Counted from the first letter of the stretch, positions 15,413-24,168 are shown. The stretch: DNA of 64,000 nucleotides from Chloroflexota bacterium (GCA_016234555.1 JACRBJ010000044.1:62001-126000), one strand, 5' to 3'. The notes: generated by a model from the sequence alone, not told the origin. Translations and numbers: made by a program.

Positions 15413-17197
15413 TTATTCGTAATTTTCCGCTTCTACAACTAACGGCAGGGTGGCGGTGAAGGTGGTTCCCTTCCCGACCTCGCTCTCCACAACAATGTCG
15501 CCGCCCATGAGACGGATAAGCTGCTTGGTAATCGAAAGCCCAAGCCCGTAGCCTTTGCGCATGACTCTGTTCGCCTCGGGCAGTTGCCTGAACGGCTCGA
15601 AGATGGTCTGGATGGAATTTGCGGGGATGCCGGGACCCGTGTCCGCGACTTCCATCCGCCACCAGGTTGAATCCAACCTGTCAATCCGCACCCGGACGCT
15701 GCCCTCCTCCGTGAATTTGATAGCGTTGCTGATCAGGTTGACAAGGATTTGTTTCATCCGCTGGCTGTCGCCAACGATGGAGACGGGCATGTCATCGGAG
15801 ATCGTGGCGCTGAATTCGAGCTTCTTCGACTCTGCCAGAATGCTCAATTGCCCACAGGTTTTGCCCAACACCACGCGCACTTCAAAAGGGACTGCGGCAA
15901 GTTTCAATCTTCCGCTGTCAAGCTGCGCCTGGTCGAGCAGGCCGGAGACGAGCGCCTCCAGGTATTCCGTACTTTCCCTGATTTTTCCGAGAACGCTGAC
16001 CTGCTTCTCGTCCAACTCCCCGTAGGATTTGCGGGCAAGCAGGTCGGTGTAGCCCATGATGATTCCAAGCGGAGTCCGCAGTTCATGGCTGACGTTTGCC
16101 AGAAGCTGACTCTTGAAACTGTTTGCCCGCGCGGCTTCGTCACGGGCAATCGCCAGCGCGGATTCATTCTCCTTCAGGCTGGTGACGTCGCGGAATGTCA
16201 CGATCCACCCGCCGCCTTGTCCGGGCAGTTCGCGCAGGGCGCTGACGTAAAGATCGAACCAGCGGGATGGTTTTCCGTCGTTTTCGAGGATAACCTCCTT
16301 GCGCAGCCCGTGTTTTTTCAATGACTGGTCGTCCAGGTAAACCCAGGGATGAAATACTTCATGAAACGATTTGCCGATCACCGCATTGACTTGAAGACCG
16401 AAGATTTCCAGCACGGCGGGATTCAATTCCACGATCTTCATGCGCGGGTCGAGTACGATCACCGCGTCCGAAATGCTTTCGAACACAGCGCGATGCGCAA
16501 CGGGGGCAATGTTCAGAAACTCATAGCGCAGGAAACCCCACCCCAAAATCAGGATGGACAGGGAGAAGACGACGGAAGTGATGTCAACCGGGACCAGCCG
16601 CGCAATGACAATGCCGTTGGCGATCCAGGGAAGCAGGATGGCGACGACGTTGATAACCACCTGCGAGCGGTACACGTCCCTTTGGTTCCAATACTCGCGG
16701 ACCAACAAATATGTGCCAAATACCAGGATGCCGTAAATATAAATGGCATGGAGCCAGAACCACCATCCCGGCGGATTCCAGATCAGGATCAAACCCAACG
16801 GCTCATTCGTAGTGAGCGTGATTTCGGTGAAGAACCAGTTATGGAGTTCGGACGTCCACACCACCAGCAGGGTGAGGATGGGGAAGATCAATGCCAGCGC
16901 GATGTTTCGTTTTGTCAGCCAATTTCCATGCCCTGAATAGACAAGCGCAAACGCAGTCCACGACAGGGGGACGGCAATGATGCCGATATATTCGATCTTG
17001 ACCGCCAGCAATTTGACATCGAGGCTGGCACCGCCAAATTCAAAGATGTAACCCGCCGCCCACAGGGTCGCAAAGAAACACATGGCGATGAAAGGGATTG
17101 CCGCAAAATGTCCCCTGCGGCGGATTGCATACACGCCCATCGACAAGGTAAGCGCAACCGAAACAAACCAAGGTATCAGGTACGGCGTGTTCTGCAT
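15413..17197 (-). CDS. 7TM-PAS sensor histidine kinase
   Basis: The 594-residue orphan kinase has seven N-terminal membrane helices (about residues 5-225, the 7TM histidine-kinase sensor type). A PAS domain follows (about 240-350, with VIVLDPRMKIVELNPAV). The HisKA domain has His371 in VSHELRTPLG, and the HATPase_c domain shows NLISNAIKFT, DTGPGIP and GYGLGLSITK. No regulator gene adjoins it. The ATG lies 7 nt after TATAAT (17205-17210 read on the minus strand) with no Shine-Dalgarno, so it is another leaderless candidate. Confidence 0.92.
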   Translation of the reverse strand: MQNTPYLIPWFVSVALTLSMGVYAIRRRGHFAAIPFIAMCFFATLWAAGYIFEFGGASLDVKLLAVKIEYIGIIAVPLSWTAFALVYSGHGNWLTKRNIALALIFPILTLLVVWTSELHNWFFTEITLTTNEPLGLILIWNPPGWWFWLHAIYIYGILVFGTYLLVREYWNQRDVYRSQVVINVVAILLPWIANGIVIARLVPVDITSVVFSLSILILGWGFLRYEFLNIAPVAHRAVFESISDAVIVLDPRMKIVELNPAVLEIFGLQVNAVIGKSFHEVFHPWVYLDDQSLKKHGLRKEVILENDGKPSRWFDLYVSALRELPGQGGGWIVTFRDVTSLKENESALAIARDEAARANSFKSQLLANVSHELRTPLGIIMGYTDLLARKSYGELDEKQVSVLGKIRESTEYLEALVSGLLDQAQLDSGRLKLAAVPFEVRVVLGKTCGQLSILAESKKLEFSATISDDMPVSIVGDSQRMKQILVNLISNAIKFTEEGSVRVRIDRLDSTWWRMEVADTGPGIPANSIQTIFEPFRQLPEANRVMRKGYGLGLSITKQLIRLMGGDIVVESEVGKGTTFTATLPLVVEAENYE

Positions 17198-17204
17198 CCT
17201 ACAA

Positions 17205-17210
17205 ATTATA
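17205..17210 (-). promoter_or_regulatory. -10 box immediately upstream of the 7TM kinase start
   Basis: Perfect TATAAT on the minus strand, 7 nt before ATG 17197. It would place the transcription start at or next to the start codon. Confidence 0.6.
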
Positions 17211-17247
17211 CAACACTAAACTTTGCCTAATGGAAATTCCATGTTGC

Positions 17248-17288
17248 AAAAAAGTGACAGTCATCCCGCGCTGCGGGATGACTGTCAC
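17248..17288 (-). terminator. Strong terminator downstream of the PLP enzyme gene
   Basis: A perfect 16-bp stem (arms 17254-17269 and 17273-17288, 3-nt loop) lies just after the stop codon and is followed by six T on the minus strand. Confidence 0.92.
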
Positions 17289-17296
17289 CCGGCTTC

Positions 17297-18760
17297 CTAT
17301 AACCCAACTTCCTTGTTGAACTCGACAATCAACTCGTCGATTTCATCCGCCTGCTTCTGGACAGCTGTCCAGTAATCAGGCTGATACCACTGCTGCTGGA
17401 TTTCCTGATAGGTGCGGCCTTGTTGTTCGACCCAGGTGTAATACTTCAGGTTGTGAACCCGGCGGCGGTCAGGATAGCGTAGCTCGAGCATGTTGTCGGT
17501 GGATTGACCGTGCAGATAACGTGCGAAGTCCGCGGCGGCATCGGTTTCGGAGTATTGCCCAAATTCCTGGTGCATCTCATGCAGGCGCGAGCGATAGAGT
17601 TCCATCGAATCCGTCAGCACGGTAATCATGATGTCGTTCTCGTCCATCTCATAGTATTTGGCGGCTTTAATGCAGGAGAGCACGTTCGAAATACCGGAGA
17701 AACCGAGCAGGTCGAGTTTGCCGACCACATCTTCAGGAACACCCTTCTTGACGAGCTGAGCCTTGCCATTCTCTTCGTTGAACAGGCGGGAGATGTTGAC
17801 CACGGCATTGTCGTCGATGGCGACCACCACATCGGTGTTCTTGGTGTTGTGGACCCACGGTACATGCTTGTCGCCGATACCTTCGATGCGGTGCGCACCG
17901 AAGCCGTTTTCGAGCAGGGTGGGACATTGCAACGCTTCGCTGGCAACGATCTTGCTGTCGGGAAATAACTGCTTCATGTAGTCGCCGCTGGCAATCGTCC
18001 CGGCGGATCCGGTGGCGGATGCCATGCCGCGATAGCGTCCGTTCTTCCCAGCCACCTTCTTGAAGACTTCCTCCATTGCATGACCCGTCACCTCATAATG
18101 CCAGAGGTAATTGCCGAATTCCTCGAACTGATTGAAGATCATCAAGTCCTGACCGGACTTGCGGAGTTCCCAGCACTTGTCGAAGATTTCCTTGACGTTG
18201 GATTCCGAACCGGGAGTCTTGATGGTTTCACCCGCGACCTTCTCCAGCCACTCGAAGCGTTCCTTCGACATGCCTTCGGGCAGGATGGCAATCGAGTCAC
18301 AAGCCAGCAGTGCGGAGTCGTACGCGCCGCCGCGGCAGTAATTTCCAGTGGAGGGCCAGACAGCTTTCTGGGTGGTCGGGTCGAATTGACCAGTCACCAG
18401 CCTTGGAACCAGGCATGAGAACGCTGCGCCGACCTTGTGCGCTCCAGTCGGGAACCACTTTCCGACGAGGGCAATGATCCGCGCCTTGACTCCCGTCAGC
18501 GAGGAGGGAAGCTCGATGAAATTGACTCCGCCATACGTCCCGCCCGAAGCGGTGGGTTGGTTATGCCAGTTGATGCGGAAGAGGTTGCGGGGGTGGATAT
18601 CCCACAGCCCAATACCCTTCAATTCCTCCTTCACTTTGGCGGGAATCTTCGAGGGGTCTTTCATTTGGGCATAGGTGGGGATGACGATGTTGCGCTCTTT
18701 GGCTCGCTGAATGGCGCGGGCGCGGCGGTCTTTGTGGATTGTGAGATCAATTGTGGTCAT
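17297..18760 (-). CDS. Fold-type II pyridoxal-phosphate enzyme (tryptophan synthase beta superfamily)
   Basis: The 487-residue cytoplasmic PLP enzyme has its Schiff-base Lys in WFPTGAHKVGAAFSCL. A phosphate-binding Gly/Ser loop is seen as SATGSAGTIASGDYM. The family covers cysteine synthase, threonine synthase and related lyases. The long C-terminal extension (from about 400) sets this one apart, and the substrate cannot be read from sequence. ATG 18760 is preferred, with AGGAG upstream; a further in-frame ATG at 18781 lacks one. It follows the mmd operon but has its own promoter (18797-18825) and terminator. Confidence 0.8.
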   Translation of the reverse strand: MTTIDLTIHKDRRARAIQRAKERNIVIPTYAQMKDPSKIPAKVKEELKGIGLWDIHPRNLFRINWHNQPTASGGTYGGVNFIELPSSLTGVKARIIALVGKWFPTGAHKVGAAFSCLVPRLVTGQFDPTTQKAVWPSTGNYCRGGAYDSALLACDSIAILPEGMSKERFEWLEKVAGETIKTPGSESNVKEIFDKCWELRKSGQDLMIFNQFEEFGNYLWHYEVTGHAMEEVFKKVAGKNGRYRGMASATGSAGTIASGDYMKQLFPDSKIVASEALQCPTLLENGFGAHRIEGIGDKHVPWVHNTKNTDVVVAIDDNAVVNISRLFNEENGKAQLVKKGVPEDVVGKLDLLGFSGISNVLSCIKAAKYYEMDENDIMITVLTDSMELYRSRLHEMHQEFGQYSETDAAADFARYLHGQSTDNMLELRYPDRRRVHNLKYYTWVEQQGRTYQEIQQQWYQPDYWTAVQKQADEIDELIVEFNKEVGL

Positions 18761-18796
18761 GGGTTCTCCTGAATTTTTCAATTGTCAGACAACTTT

Positions 18797-18825
18797 ATTA
18801 TAGCGCAAATGCCCAAATTTACAAA
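18797..18825 (-). promoter_or_regulatory. Promoter of the PLP enzyme gene
   Basis: On the minus strand TTTGTA (18820-18825) is 17 nt before a perfect TATAAT (18797-18802), giving a leader of about 30 nt with AGGAG before ATG 18760. Confidence 0.65.
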
Positions 18826-18826
18826 T

Positions 18827-18882
18827 AATCCCGCAGGCTAATTCACCTGCGGGATTGTCAATTACCAATCGCCAATTACTTT
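18827..18882 (-). terminator. Hairpin and degenerate repeat after mmdB
   Basis: An 11-bp stem (AATCCCGCAGG, 8-nt loop) follows the mmdB stop codon. Between stop and stem is a short tandem tract of GTAATTGGCGATTGGTAATT type (18861-18878), one of several degenerate tract families in the window. The T-run after the stem is weak. Confidence 0.55.
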
Positions 18883-20013
18883 TTACAATAACTTGCTCAC
18901 CACCGATAACAAGATGCCGCCTGCAATTACCGACCCCAACTGCCCCGCTGTGTTGGAGCCCATGGCATGCATAAGGATAAAGTTGTCGGGGTCCTCGTCA
19001 CTGGCGGTCTTGGCAGCCAGACGTCCCGCCATCGGGAAGGCGGAAATGCCCGCCGCGCCAATCAACGGGTTGATCTTCCCGCCGCTCAGGAAGGACATCA
19101 ACTTGCCGAACAGCAGACCCGCGACCGTATCCAGCGCGAAGGCGAACAAACCCAGGCCCATGATCATGAGTGTATCCAAATTCAGGAAAGCCTGCCCGCT
19201 CATGGTGGAGCCGATTGCCAGTCCCAGGAACAGGGTGGAGATGTTGATGATCTCATTTTGCGCGGCGTTGCTCAGGCGATCCACCACACCCGTGACCTTG
19301 AGCAGGTTGCCAAGCATCAGCATGGAAATCAGCGGGGTGGCTTCAGGAACGAGCAGCCCGACGACGAGAGTCAGCACAACGGGGAAGAAGATCAATGTGG
19401 TCTTCGAGATGGGCTTGGGCGCATAATCCATTTTGATCATGCGTTCCTTCTTGGTCGTCAGCAGTTTCATCAGCGGCGGCTGGATGATGGGAATCAGACT
19501 CATGTACGAGTAAGCCGCCACCGCAATCGGCGCGAGCAGTTCAGGCGCAAGTTTGGATGCGACGAAGATCGAAGTCGGTCCGTCAATCGCGCCGATGACA
19601 CCGATGGATGCGGCTTCGTTCAAGGGGAAGCCGAGCACAATCGCCAGCATCAACGTGCCGAAGATGCCGAACTGTCCCGCCGCGCCGAGCAGCACCATTT
19701 TGGGTTGGGCAAGCAGCGGCGAGAAGTCGATCATCGCGCCGACGCCGATGAAGATCAACAGGGGGAACAACTCGGTCTTGATGCCGGCATTGTACAAAAC
19801 GCTCATCATGCCGTCAGCAGTGGCGGTCATGCCCGACAGCGGAATATTTGCCAGCAAACACCCAAAGCCGATGGGCAACAACAGCACGGGTTCGATCTCC
19901 TTGAAGACCGCGAGGTAGACCAACACCAGCGCAGCCAAAATCATCACACCATTGCGCCAGTCGAAAGCGGCAAAGCCTTTCAATAATTCAGGTAAGATAG
20001 AATTCCAGTCCAT
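18883..20013 (-). CDS. mmdB: Na+-translocating decarboxylase, beta (membrane) subunit
   Basis: The 376-residue integral membrane subunit decarboxylates carboxybiotin and couples this to Na+ export. About ten hydrophobic helices are visible. The conserved region shows AIDGPTSIFVASK (catalytic/ion-site Asp) and AIGSTMSGQAFLN (Gly-Ser of the second Na+ site). The N-terminal GFGCLLANIPLS matches OadB/GcdB/MmdB. AAAGGA precedes the ATG. It is the last gene of mmdA-D-C-B, and its grouping with a carboxyltransferase of MmdA type argues for methylmalonyl-CoA (or glutaconyl-CoA) over oxaloacetate. Confidence 0.93.
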   Translation of the reverse strand: MDWNSILPELLKGFAAFDWRNGVMILAALVLVYLAVFKEIEPVLLLPIGFGCLLANIPLSGMTATADGMMSVLYNAGIKTELFPLLIFIGVGAMIDFSPLLAQPKMVLLGAAGQFGIFGTLMLAIVLGFPLNEAASIGVIGAIDGPTSIFVASKLAPELLAPIAVAAYSYMSLIPIIQPPLMKLLTTKKERMIKMDYAPKPISKTTLIFFPVVLTLVVGLLVPEATPLISMLMLGNLLKVTGVVDRLSNAAQNEIINISTLFLGLAIGSTMSGQAFLNLDTLMIMGLGLFAFALDTVAGLLFGKLMSFLSGGKINPLIGAAGISAFPMAGRLAAKTASDEDPDNFILMHAMGSNTAGQLGSVIAGGILLSVVSKLL

Positions 20014-20055
20014 AAGTGTCCTTTACGCGATACGCTTGCGCGTCACGTAATCTGG

Positions 20056-20508
20056 CTACATCCACGCCGTGTCGCTCAAATCTGTAAACTTGATCAGGGG
20101 TTGTTTGTGAGCCACGCTCTGTCCCGCGCTGACAAGCACTTCGCTGACGACGCCGCTGTACAACGAGCGGATGCTGTTCTTCATCTTCATCGCTTCGATG
20201 ACGAGGATGACCTTTCCAGCCTCCACCTTGTCGCCCGCCTTGACGAAAATCTCGACGACCGTTCCGGGCAGGGGTGCAGTTTGTGAGTCGCCGCTCAATG
20301 CCTGGTTGGGAGCTTTCGATCCCAGGGATGGCTGGTTCGGATTGAAGGCTTTCTTCTCGATGGGTTTTCCTGCCGCTTCCTTTTGAGCACCGCTTTCGGG
20401 TGTGACCTCGAACCGCTCCCCATCCACAACGGCGACGACGGGTCTGGCGTTGATGTTTTCGATTTCAACTTCATACGTTTGGTTGTTGACTGTGATTTTA
20501 TATTTCAT
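20056..20508 (-). CDS. mmdC: Biotin carboxyl carrier subunit of the decarboxylase
   Basis: A 150-residue carrier protein. The N-terminal 40 residues resemble decarboxylase gamma/BCCP starts (MKYKITVNNQTYEVEIE). A Pro/Ala-rich linker follows, and the biotinyl domain carries EAMKM with the Lys that takes biotin. It shuttles CO2 from the carboxyltransferase to MmdB. AAGGAA precedes ATG 20508. It lies between mmdD and mmdB in the operon. Confidence 0.93.
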   Translation of the reverse strand: MKYKITVNNQTYEVEIENINARPVVAVVDGERFEVTPESGAQKEAAGKPIEKKAFNPNQPSLGSKAPNQALSGDSQTAPLPGTVVEIFVKAGDKVEAGKVILVIEAMKMKNSIRSLYSGVVSEVLVSAGQSVAHKQPLIKFTDLSDTAWM

Positions 20509-20545
20509 GTGTTATTCCTTTGGAATGCGGAAGCTTGCTCCCGCA

Positions 20546-20563
20546 CCGACAGCGAGCTGTCGG
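20546..20563. repeat. Short palindrome between mmdD and mmdC
   Basis: CCGACAGC pairs perfectly with GCTGTCGG across a 2-nt centre, next to a second weaker hairpin (GCGG...CCGC). It may act as an intercistronic RNA hairpin. Confidence 0.45.
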
Positions 20564-20572
20564 ACTCCAGAG

Positions 20573-20917
20573 TTAGCGTCTGCCGATGCTTCCTTTTTGC
20601 GCGCGCTGACTTGTCCTCATGCCAAGCTGCCAGGCGGAGACAAGCGCCGTGGGCGGCGCGGACAACGGACGGGCGGTGGATTGCCCCTGTTCGGCGAGGG
20701 CAAGCGCCACGGCGATGGCAGCGGCTTGGGCTTTGAATCCGCTTTCAGAAACAGAGTCAGCTTCGGGCGCGGCGGCTGTTTCTTCGAGCCTGGGATTTTT
20801 ATCCGCAGTCAAAGACGTCAGCAGGAGCATCATCACCCAAAGCAGGATGATCGCGCCGAAGACAAGTCCCATGCCGAGGGCTGTGATCTCGAGAGAGAGG
20901 GTTAGTTCGGTTGGCAT
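20573..20917 (-). CDS. mmdD: Small membrane subunit of the Na+ decarboxylase (OadG/MmdD type)
   Basis: The 114-residue protein has one N-terminal membrane helix (about 12-38, GMGLVFGAIILLWVMMLLL) and an Ala/Glu-rich cytoplasmic tail. These are the features of OadG/MmdD, which anchors the carboxyltransferase to MmdB. ATG 20917 lies 1 nt past the mmdA stop codon. A much longer overlapping frame through mmdA is an antisense shadow. The tail ends in an unusual Arg/Gln-rich stretch. Confidence 0.88.
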   Translation of the reverse strand: MPTELTLSLEITALGMGLVFGAIILLWVMMLLLTSLTADKNPRLEETAAAPEADSVSESGFKAQAAAIAVALALAEQGQSTARPLSAPPTALVSAWQLGMRTSQRAQKGSIGRR

Positions 20918-20918
20918 C

Positions 20919-22472
20919 TTACACCGGAATATTCCCATGCTTGCGGGCGGGTGCGGGGGCGTACTTGTCGCGGAGGGCGGAGAGGGAGGCGATGATCTTC
21001 GGGCGGCTTTCGCGCGGCTCGATGATGTCGTCCACGTAACCGGTGGAGGCGGCGTAGTACGGGTTGTTGAACTTCTCGCGGTATTCGGCGGCGAGACGGC
21101 AGCGCTCGGCAGCGGGGTCGGCGGCGGCCTCGATCTGTTTCTTGTAAAGGATGTTCGCCGCGCCTTCCGCGCCCAGCACGGCGATTTCAGCCGAGGGCCA
21201 GGCGTAGGTGACGTCGGTGCCAAGATACTTGCTGGACATGACGACGTATGCTCCGCCGTACGCCTTGCGGGTGATGAGACAAATCTTCGGCACGGTGGCT
21301 TCGGAATAGGCGTAGAGCAGTTTCGCGCCGTGGCGGATGATGCCGCCGTGTTCCTGCGCAATGCCAGGCAGGAAGCCGGGCGAATCCACAAAGGTGACAA
21401 GCGGGATGTTGAAGCAGTCGCACATGCGGACGAAGCGGGTCATTTTATCCGCCGCGTCGATGTCGATCACGCCCGCCATGATGGAGGGTTCCTGACCGAC
21501 GATGCCGACGCTGTGCCCGCCGATGCGAGCCAGCCCGATGATGGCGTTGCGCGCCCAGTCGGGTTGGAGTTCGAGGAAGGAGTCTGCGTCGACGATTTTT
21601 TCGATGACGTCGTGCATGATGTAGGGTTCGTTGGCTGCAATTGGGACGATGCTGTTGAGTTCCTCATCCATGCGTCCCGCTTCATCGTCTGCCGCAACGT
21701 AGGGGGGATTCTCGACGTTGTTCGAGGGCAGGTACGAGAGGAAATGCCGCGCCATTTCGAGCGCCGACTTTTCGCTGGTCACGCTCAGGTGCGCCACCCC
21801 GCTGACGGAGTTGTGCACCGTCGCGCCGCCGAGGGATTCCGCATCAATCACTTCGCCTGTCACAGCCTTGATGACATCTGGACCGGTGAGGAACATGAAC
21901 GAGGATTTCTCGACCATGATGACCAGGTCGGTGAGGGCGGGGGAATATGCCGCGCCGCCGGCGCAGGGTCCGAGCATGACGCTGACCTGCGGGATCACGC
22001 CCGAATATTGCGCGTTGCGGCGGAAGATTTCCGCATAGCCGCCCATCGAACGCACACCTTCCTGGATGCGCGCGCCGCCGGAGTCGATCAGCGAAATGAA
22101 GGGCACGCCGTTGCGGACAGCCAAATCCATCACTCGGCAGATCTTGCGCGACTGCATTTCGCTCAACGCCCCGCCGTAGATTGTGAAGTCCTGTGAGTAA
22201 AGATAAACCGTCCGCCCGTTGATCTGTCCGTAGCCGGTGATGACACCGTCGCCATAGAATTTTTCTTTTAGCAGACCGAGTTCATCGCCCTGGTGGGTGA
22301 TGAATGGCTCCAACTCGTTGAAAGTACCGGGATCGAGCAACAGTTCGATACGCTCACGAGCGGTCAACTTGCCTTGCGCCTTGCGCTTCCTGTTTCTTTC
22401 TTCTCCGCCGCCCTCCAATGCCCTAGCGCGGGCTTTTCGCAATTCCAAAATTCGGGGGTCTTCCTGGGTCAT
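20919..22472 (-). CDS. mmdA: Methylmalonyl-CoA decarboxylase carboxyltransferase (alpha) subunit
   Basis: The 517-residue carboxyltransferase moves CO2 from the acyl-CoA to biotin. Typical segments are RERIELLLDPGTFNEL, DSGGARIQEGV and GPCAGGAAYSPAL in the N-half, and DSPGFLPGIAQEHGGIIRHGAKLLYAY with GGAYVVMSSK in the C-half. The same fold occurs in propionyl-CoA carboxylase, but the following mmdD, mmdC and mmdB point to the Na+ pump. ATG 22472 is chosen (AGAGGA upstream). An upstream in-frame extension to 22625 has no biological support. Confidence 0.94.
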   Translation of the reverse strand: MTQEDPRILELRKARARALEGGGEERNRKRKAQGKLTARERIELLLDPGTFNELEPFITHQGDELGLLKEKFYGDGVITGYGQINGRTVYLYSQDFTIYGGALSEMQSRKICRVMDLAVRNGVPFISLIDSGGARIQEGVRSMGGYAEIFRRNAQYSGVIPQVSVMLGPCAGGAAYSPALTDLVIMVEKSSFMFLTGPDVIKAVTGEVIDAESLGGATVHNSVSGVAHLSVTSEKSALEMARHFLSYLPSNNVENPPYVAADDEAGRMDEELNSIVPIAANEPYIMHDVIEKIVDADSFLELQPDWARNAIIGLARIGGHSVGIVGQEPSIMAGVIDIDAADKMTRFVRMCDCFNIPLVTFVDSPGFLPGIAQEHGGIIRHGAKLLYAYSEATVPKICLITRKAYGGAYVVMSSKYLGTDVTYAWPSAEIAVLGAEGAANILYKKQIEAAADPAAERCRLAAEYREKFNNPYYAASTGYVDDIIEPRESRPKIIASLSALRDKYAPAPARKHGNIPV

Positions 22473-22607
22473 ATTAAATCCTCTGTTTGATTTTGAGTCA
22501 CCCTTTTGAAAGGTGATAAATTTCACAGAGTGAGTATAACACTTAGCAAATCGGCTCGTAGTGACGGATGACATGCAAAACGGATGAAGAAGTACGTCAT
22601 TCCCCGA

Positions 22608-22645
22608 ACAAAAAACCCGACGCATCTTTCGATTTGCGTCGGGTT
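22608..22645 (-). terminator. Terminator of the 39-residue membrane protein gene
   Basis: An 11-bp stem (AACCCGACGCA) with a 10-nt loop lies 22 nt after the stop codon and is followed by a T-run on the minus strand. Confidence 0.88.
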
Positions 22646-22666
22646 AGGGGTTGGACTGGTCATCCA

Positions 22667-22786
22667 TCATTGTTCCTGAACTCCCATGTTGCTGAGTTCG
22701 TCCGGGTTCTGCTGGGACACGAGCAGGTCCGCACCAGCCAGGACAAGCAATAACAAAATGACCACTGCTGCAAGTATGAACATCAT
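22667..22786 (-). CDS. Small single-helix membrane protein (39 residues)
   Basis: A frame of 39 codons begins ATG ATG behind a strong AAAGGAG site and ends just before a clear terminator. Residues 2-20 form one hydrophobic helix (FILAAVVILLLLVLAGADL), and the polar tail carries Gln, Asn, Asp and Glu. It is a free-standing unit between mmdA and the M23 peptidase. No family is recognised. Its own Shine-Dalgarno and terminator make it a real gene rather than a chance frame. Confidence 0.75.
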   Translation of the reverse strand: MMFILAAVVILLLLVLAGADLLVSQQNPDELSNMGVQEQ

Positions 22787-22995
22787 GGCAACTCCTTTCT
22801 GTCTATATCTAATATAACGCGCTTTGGTCGAAAAAGGCTCATCCCCCAACAGTACTGTAATGTCATGCCAATACAGTTTTGCAAGGGCTGACTGAAGGAC
22901 GACTTCGATGCAGAATTTGTTCCGCATTTGAAGCCATGTCCTATCTCGAAAGGCAGCGCCAACCCTCATGTTTGCAATTCGTCGCACATTCACCT

Positions 22996-23001
22996 TATAA
23001 T
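22996..23001 (+). promoter_or_regulatory. -10 box of a leaderless M23 peptidase mRNA
   Basis: Perfect TATAAT with exactly 6 nt to ATG 23008 and no Shine-Dalgarno. Confidence 0.6.
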
Positions 23002-23007
23002 CCCGAA

Positions 23008-23703
23008 ATGCTGAAAAAGATTCTTCTCCTTTCGATCCCGGTGGCAATCGCCGCCACGGGACTTTACCTATACTACAACCGCAGAACAAGCGACGAGCGC
23101 ATCACCAAGGCGTTCGAATGGCTCGACGACCCCTCCTCCCATCCTGAATTTACAATGACAGCCGGAACAAAATGCGGCGACGCCCCGTTCATCTTTCCCA
23201 CCGACGGGTTGGCTGGCTTCATATGGGATGACTCCTTCCGCCCCGGGCACCGTCACAGCGGGATAGATATTTTCGGGGGGACAGATGTGGGCATCACACC
23301 CGTAGTGGCAGCCTACCCCGGCTATCTCACCCGCGAGGCGGACTGGAAGTCATCGGTCATCATCCGCGTGACGGAGGACCCGCTCCGGGCGGGGAGGCAG
23401 ATTTGGGTGTACTACACTCACATGGCTGATTCGCAGGGAAATTCCTTCATCTCCCCCGATTTTCCCCTTGGTACCTCGGAAGTGTATGTCGAGGCGGGCA
23501 CGCTCCTTGGCTATCAGGGAAATTATTCCGGCGATCCAAACAACCCTGTCGGCGTGCATTTGCATATTTCGGTCGTGCAAGACGACGGCTTCGGCAACTT
23601 CACCAACGAACTCGAAATCAAAAACACCTATGACCCTTCGCCATATTTTGGCTTGCCGTTGAACGCCAACACCAATTTCGATACGGTCCCCGTTTGTCAA
23701 TGA
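23008..23703 (+). CDS. Membrane-anchored M23-family metallopeptidase
   Basis: The 231-residue protein has an N-terminal signal anchor (about 4-23) and a LytM-like peptidase domain. Zinc ligands fit HRHSGIDIFGG (HxxxD) and the later HLH in PVGVHLHIS. Such enzymes cut cross-bridges in the cell wall or other peptides. ATG 23008 is chosen over an upstream in-frame start because TATAAT ends 6 nt before it. It stands alone. Confidence 0.87.
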   Translation: MLKKILLLSIPVAIAATGLYLYYNRRTSDERITKAFEWLDDPSSHPEFTMTAGTKCGDAPFIFPTDGLAGFIWDDSFRPGHRHSGIDIFGGTDVGITPVVAAYPGYLTREADWKSSVIIRVTEDPLRAGRQIWVYYTHMADSQGNSFISPDFPLGTSEVYVEAGTLLGYQGNYSGDPNNPVGVHLHISVVQDDGFGNFTNELEIKNTYDPSPYFGLPLNANTNFDTVPVCQ

Positions 23704-23715
23704 ACGATTAAAAGC

Positions 23716-23745
23716 ACAGCCCCTCCCACATCGGGAGGGACTGTT
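23716..23745. terminator. Hairpin between convergent M23 and OsmC genes
   Basis: CAGCCCCTCCC can pair with GGGAGGGACTG (one mismatch, short loop). It sits in the 57-nt gap between two stop codons, and the T-run is weak. Confidence 0.5.
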
Positions 23746-23760
23746 ATTGCAAAGCGCCTT

Positions 23761-24162
23761 TTACGCTTCCACAACCTCATAGTCATACGTGATTTCAACC
23801 GCATCGCGCAGAGTGACGTAGACCGAGCAATACTTTTCCTGACTCAACAGGATTGCCTTTTTGAGTTTTTCAGGGTCAATCCCTCTGCCCACGGCTGTGT
23901 AGTGGACGTGAATCTTTCGGAAGCGCCAGGGCGGATCGTCATCCTGTGTGGCAGTGGCGGAAACTTTCAACCCGCGCAAATCCAGTTTTTGTTTTCCAAG
24001 AATGCTGACGACATCATGGGAGGCGCATCCAGCAAGCGCCATGGGCAGCAGGTCAGATGCGCTGACTCCTTTTGGTTTCATGGGAACGGTATATCCGCTA
24101 TTATCTCGCAGGGAAAATTCCTCTTCGGGATTCCAGTTGAGTTGTACGATTTTGGTTGCCAT
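23761..24162 (-). CDS. OsmC-family protein
   Basis: A 133-residue OsmC/Ohr-type protein, probably a thiol peroxidase or a relative. It shows PMKPKGVSASDLLPMALAGCASHDVVSIL, with one redox Cys in the ALAGCASHD position, and GLKVSATATQ. The second Cys falls in QEKYCSVYVTL. ATG 24162 is preferred over a longer frame because TATACT ends 6 nt upstream and the protein then has normal length. It is divergent from the YhhN-like gene. Confidence 0.88.
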   Translation of the reverse strand: MATKIVQLNWNPEEEFSLRDNSGYTVPMKPKGVSASDLLPMALAGCASHDVVSILGKQKLDLRGLKVSATATQDDDPPWRFRKIHVHYTAVGRGIDPEKLKKAILLSQEKYCSVYVTLRDAVEITYDYEVVEA

Positions 24163-24168
24163 GTCCGC

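Noticed and set aside
20573..21400. Long frame covering mmdD and part of mmdA
   Set aside because: Only the last 114 codons fit the OadG/MmdD family; the upstream part overlaps mmdA out of frame and has no family features.
20619..22196. A 525-codon plus-strand frame opposite mmdA
   Set aside because: It is the antisense shadow of a highly conserved GC-rich gene; its residues are dominated by Arg, Gly, Asp and His in the shadow pattern, and no ribosome site precedes it.
22472..22625. N-terminal extension of MmdA
   Set aside because: The added 51 residues show no similarity to the family, while ATG 22472 has a good ribosome site and gives the normal length.
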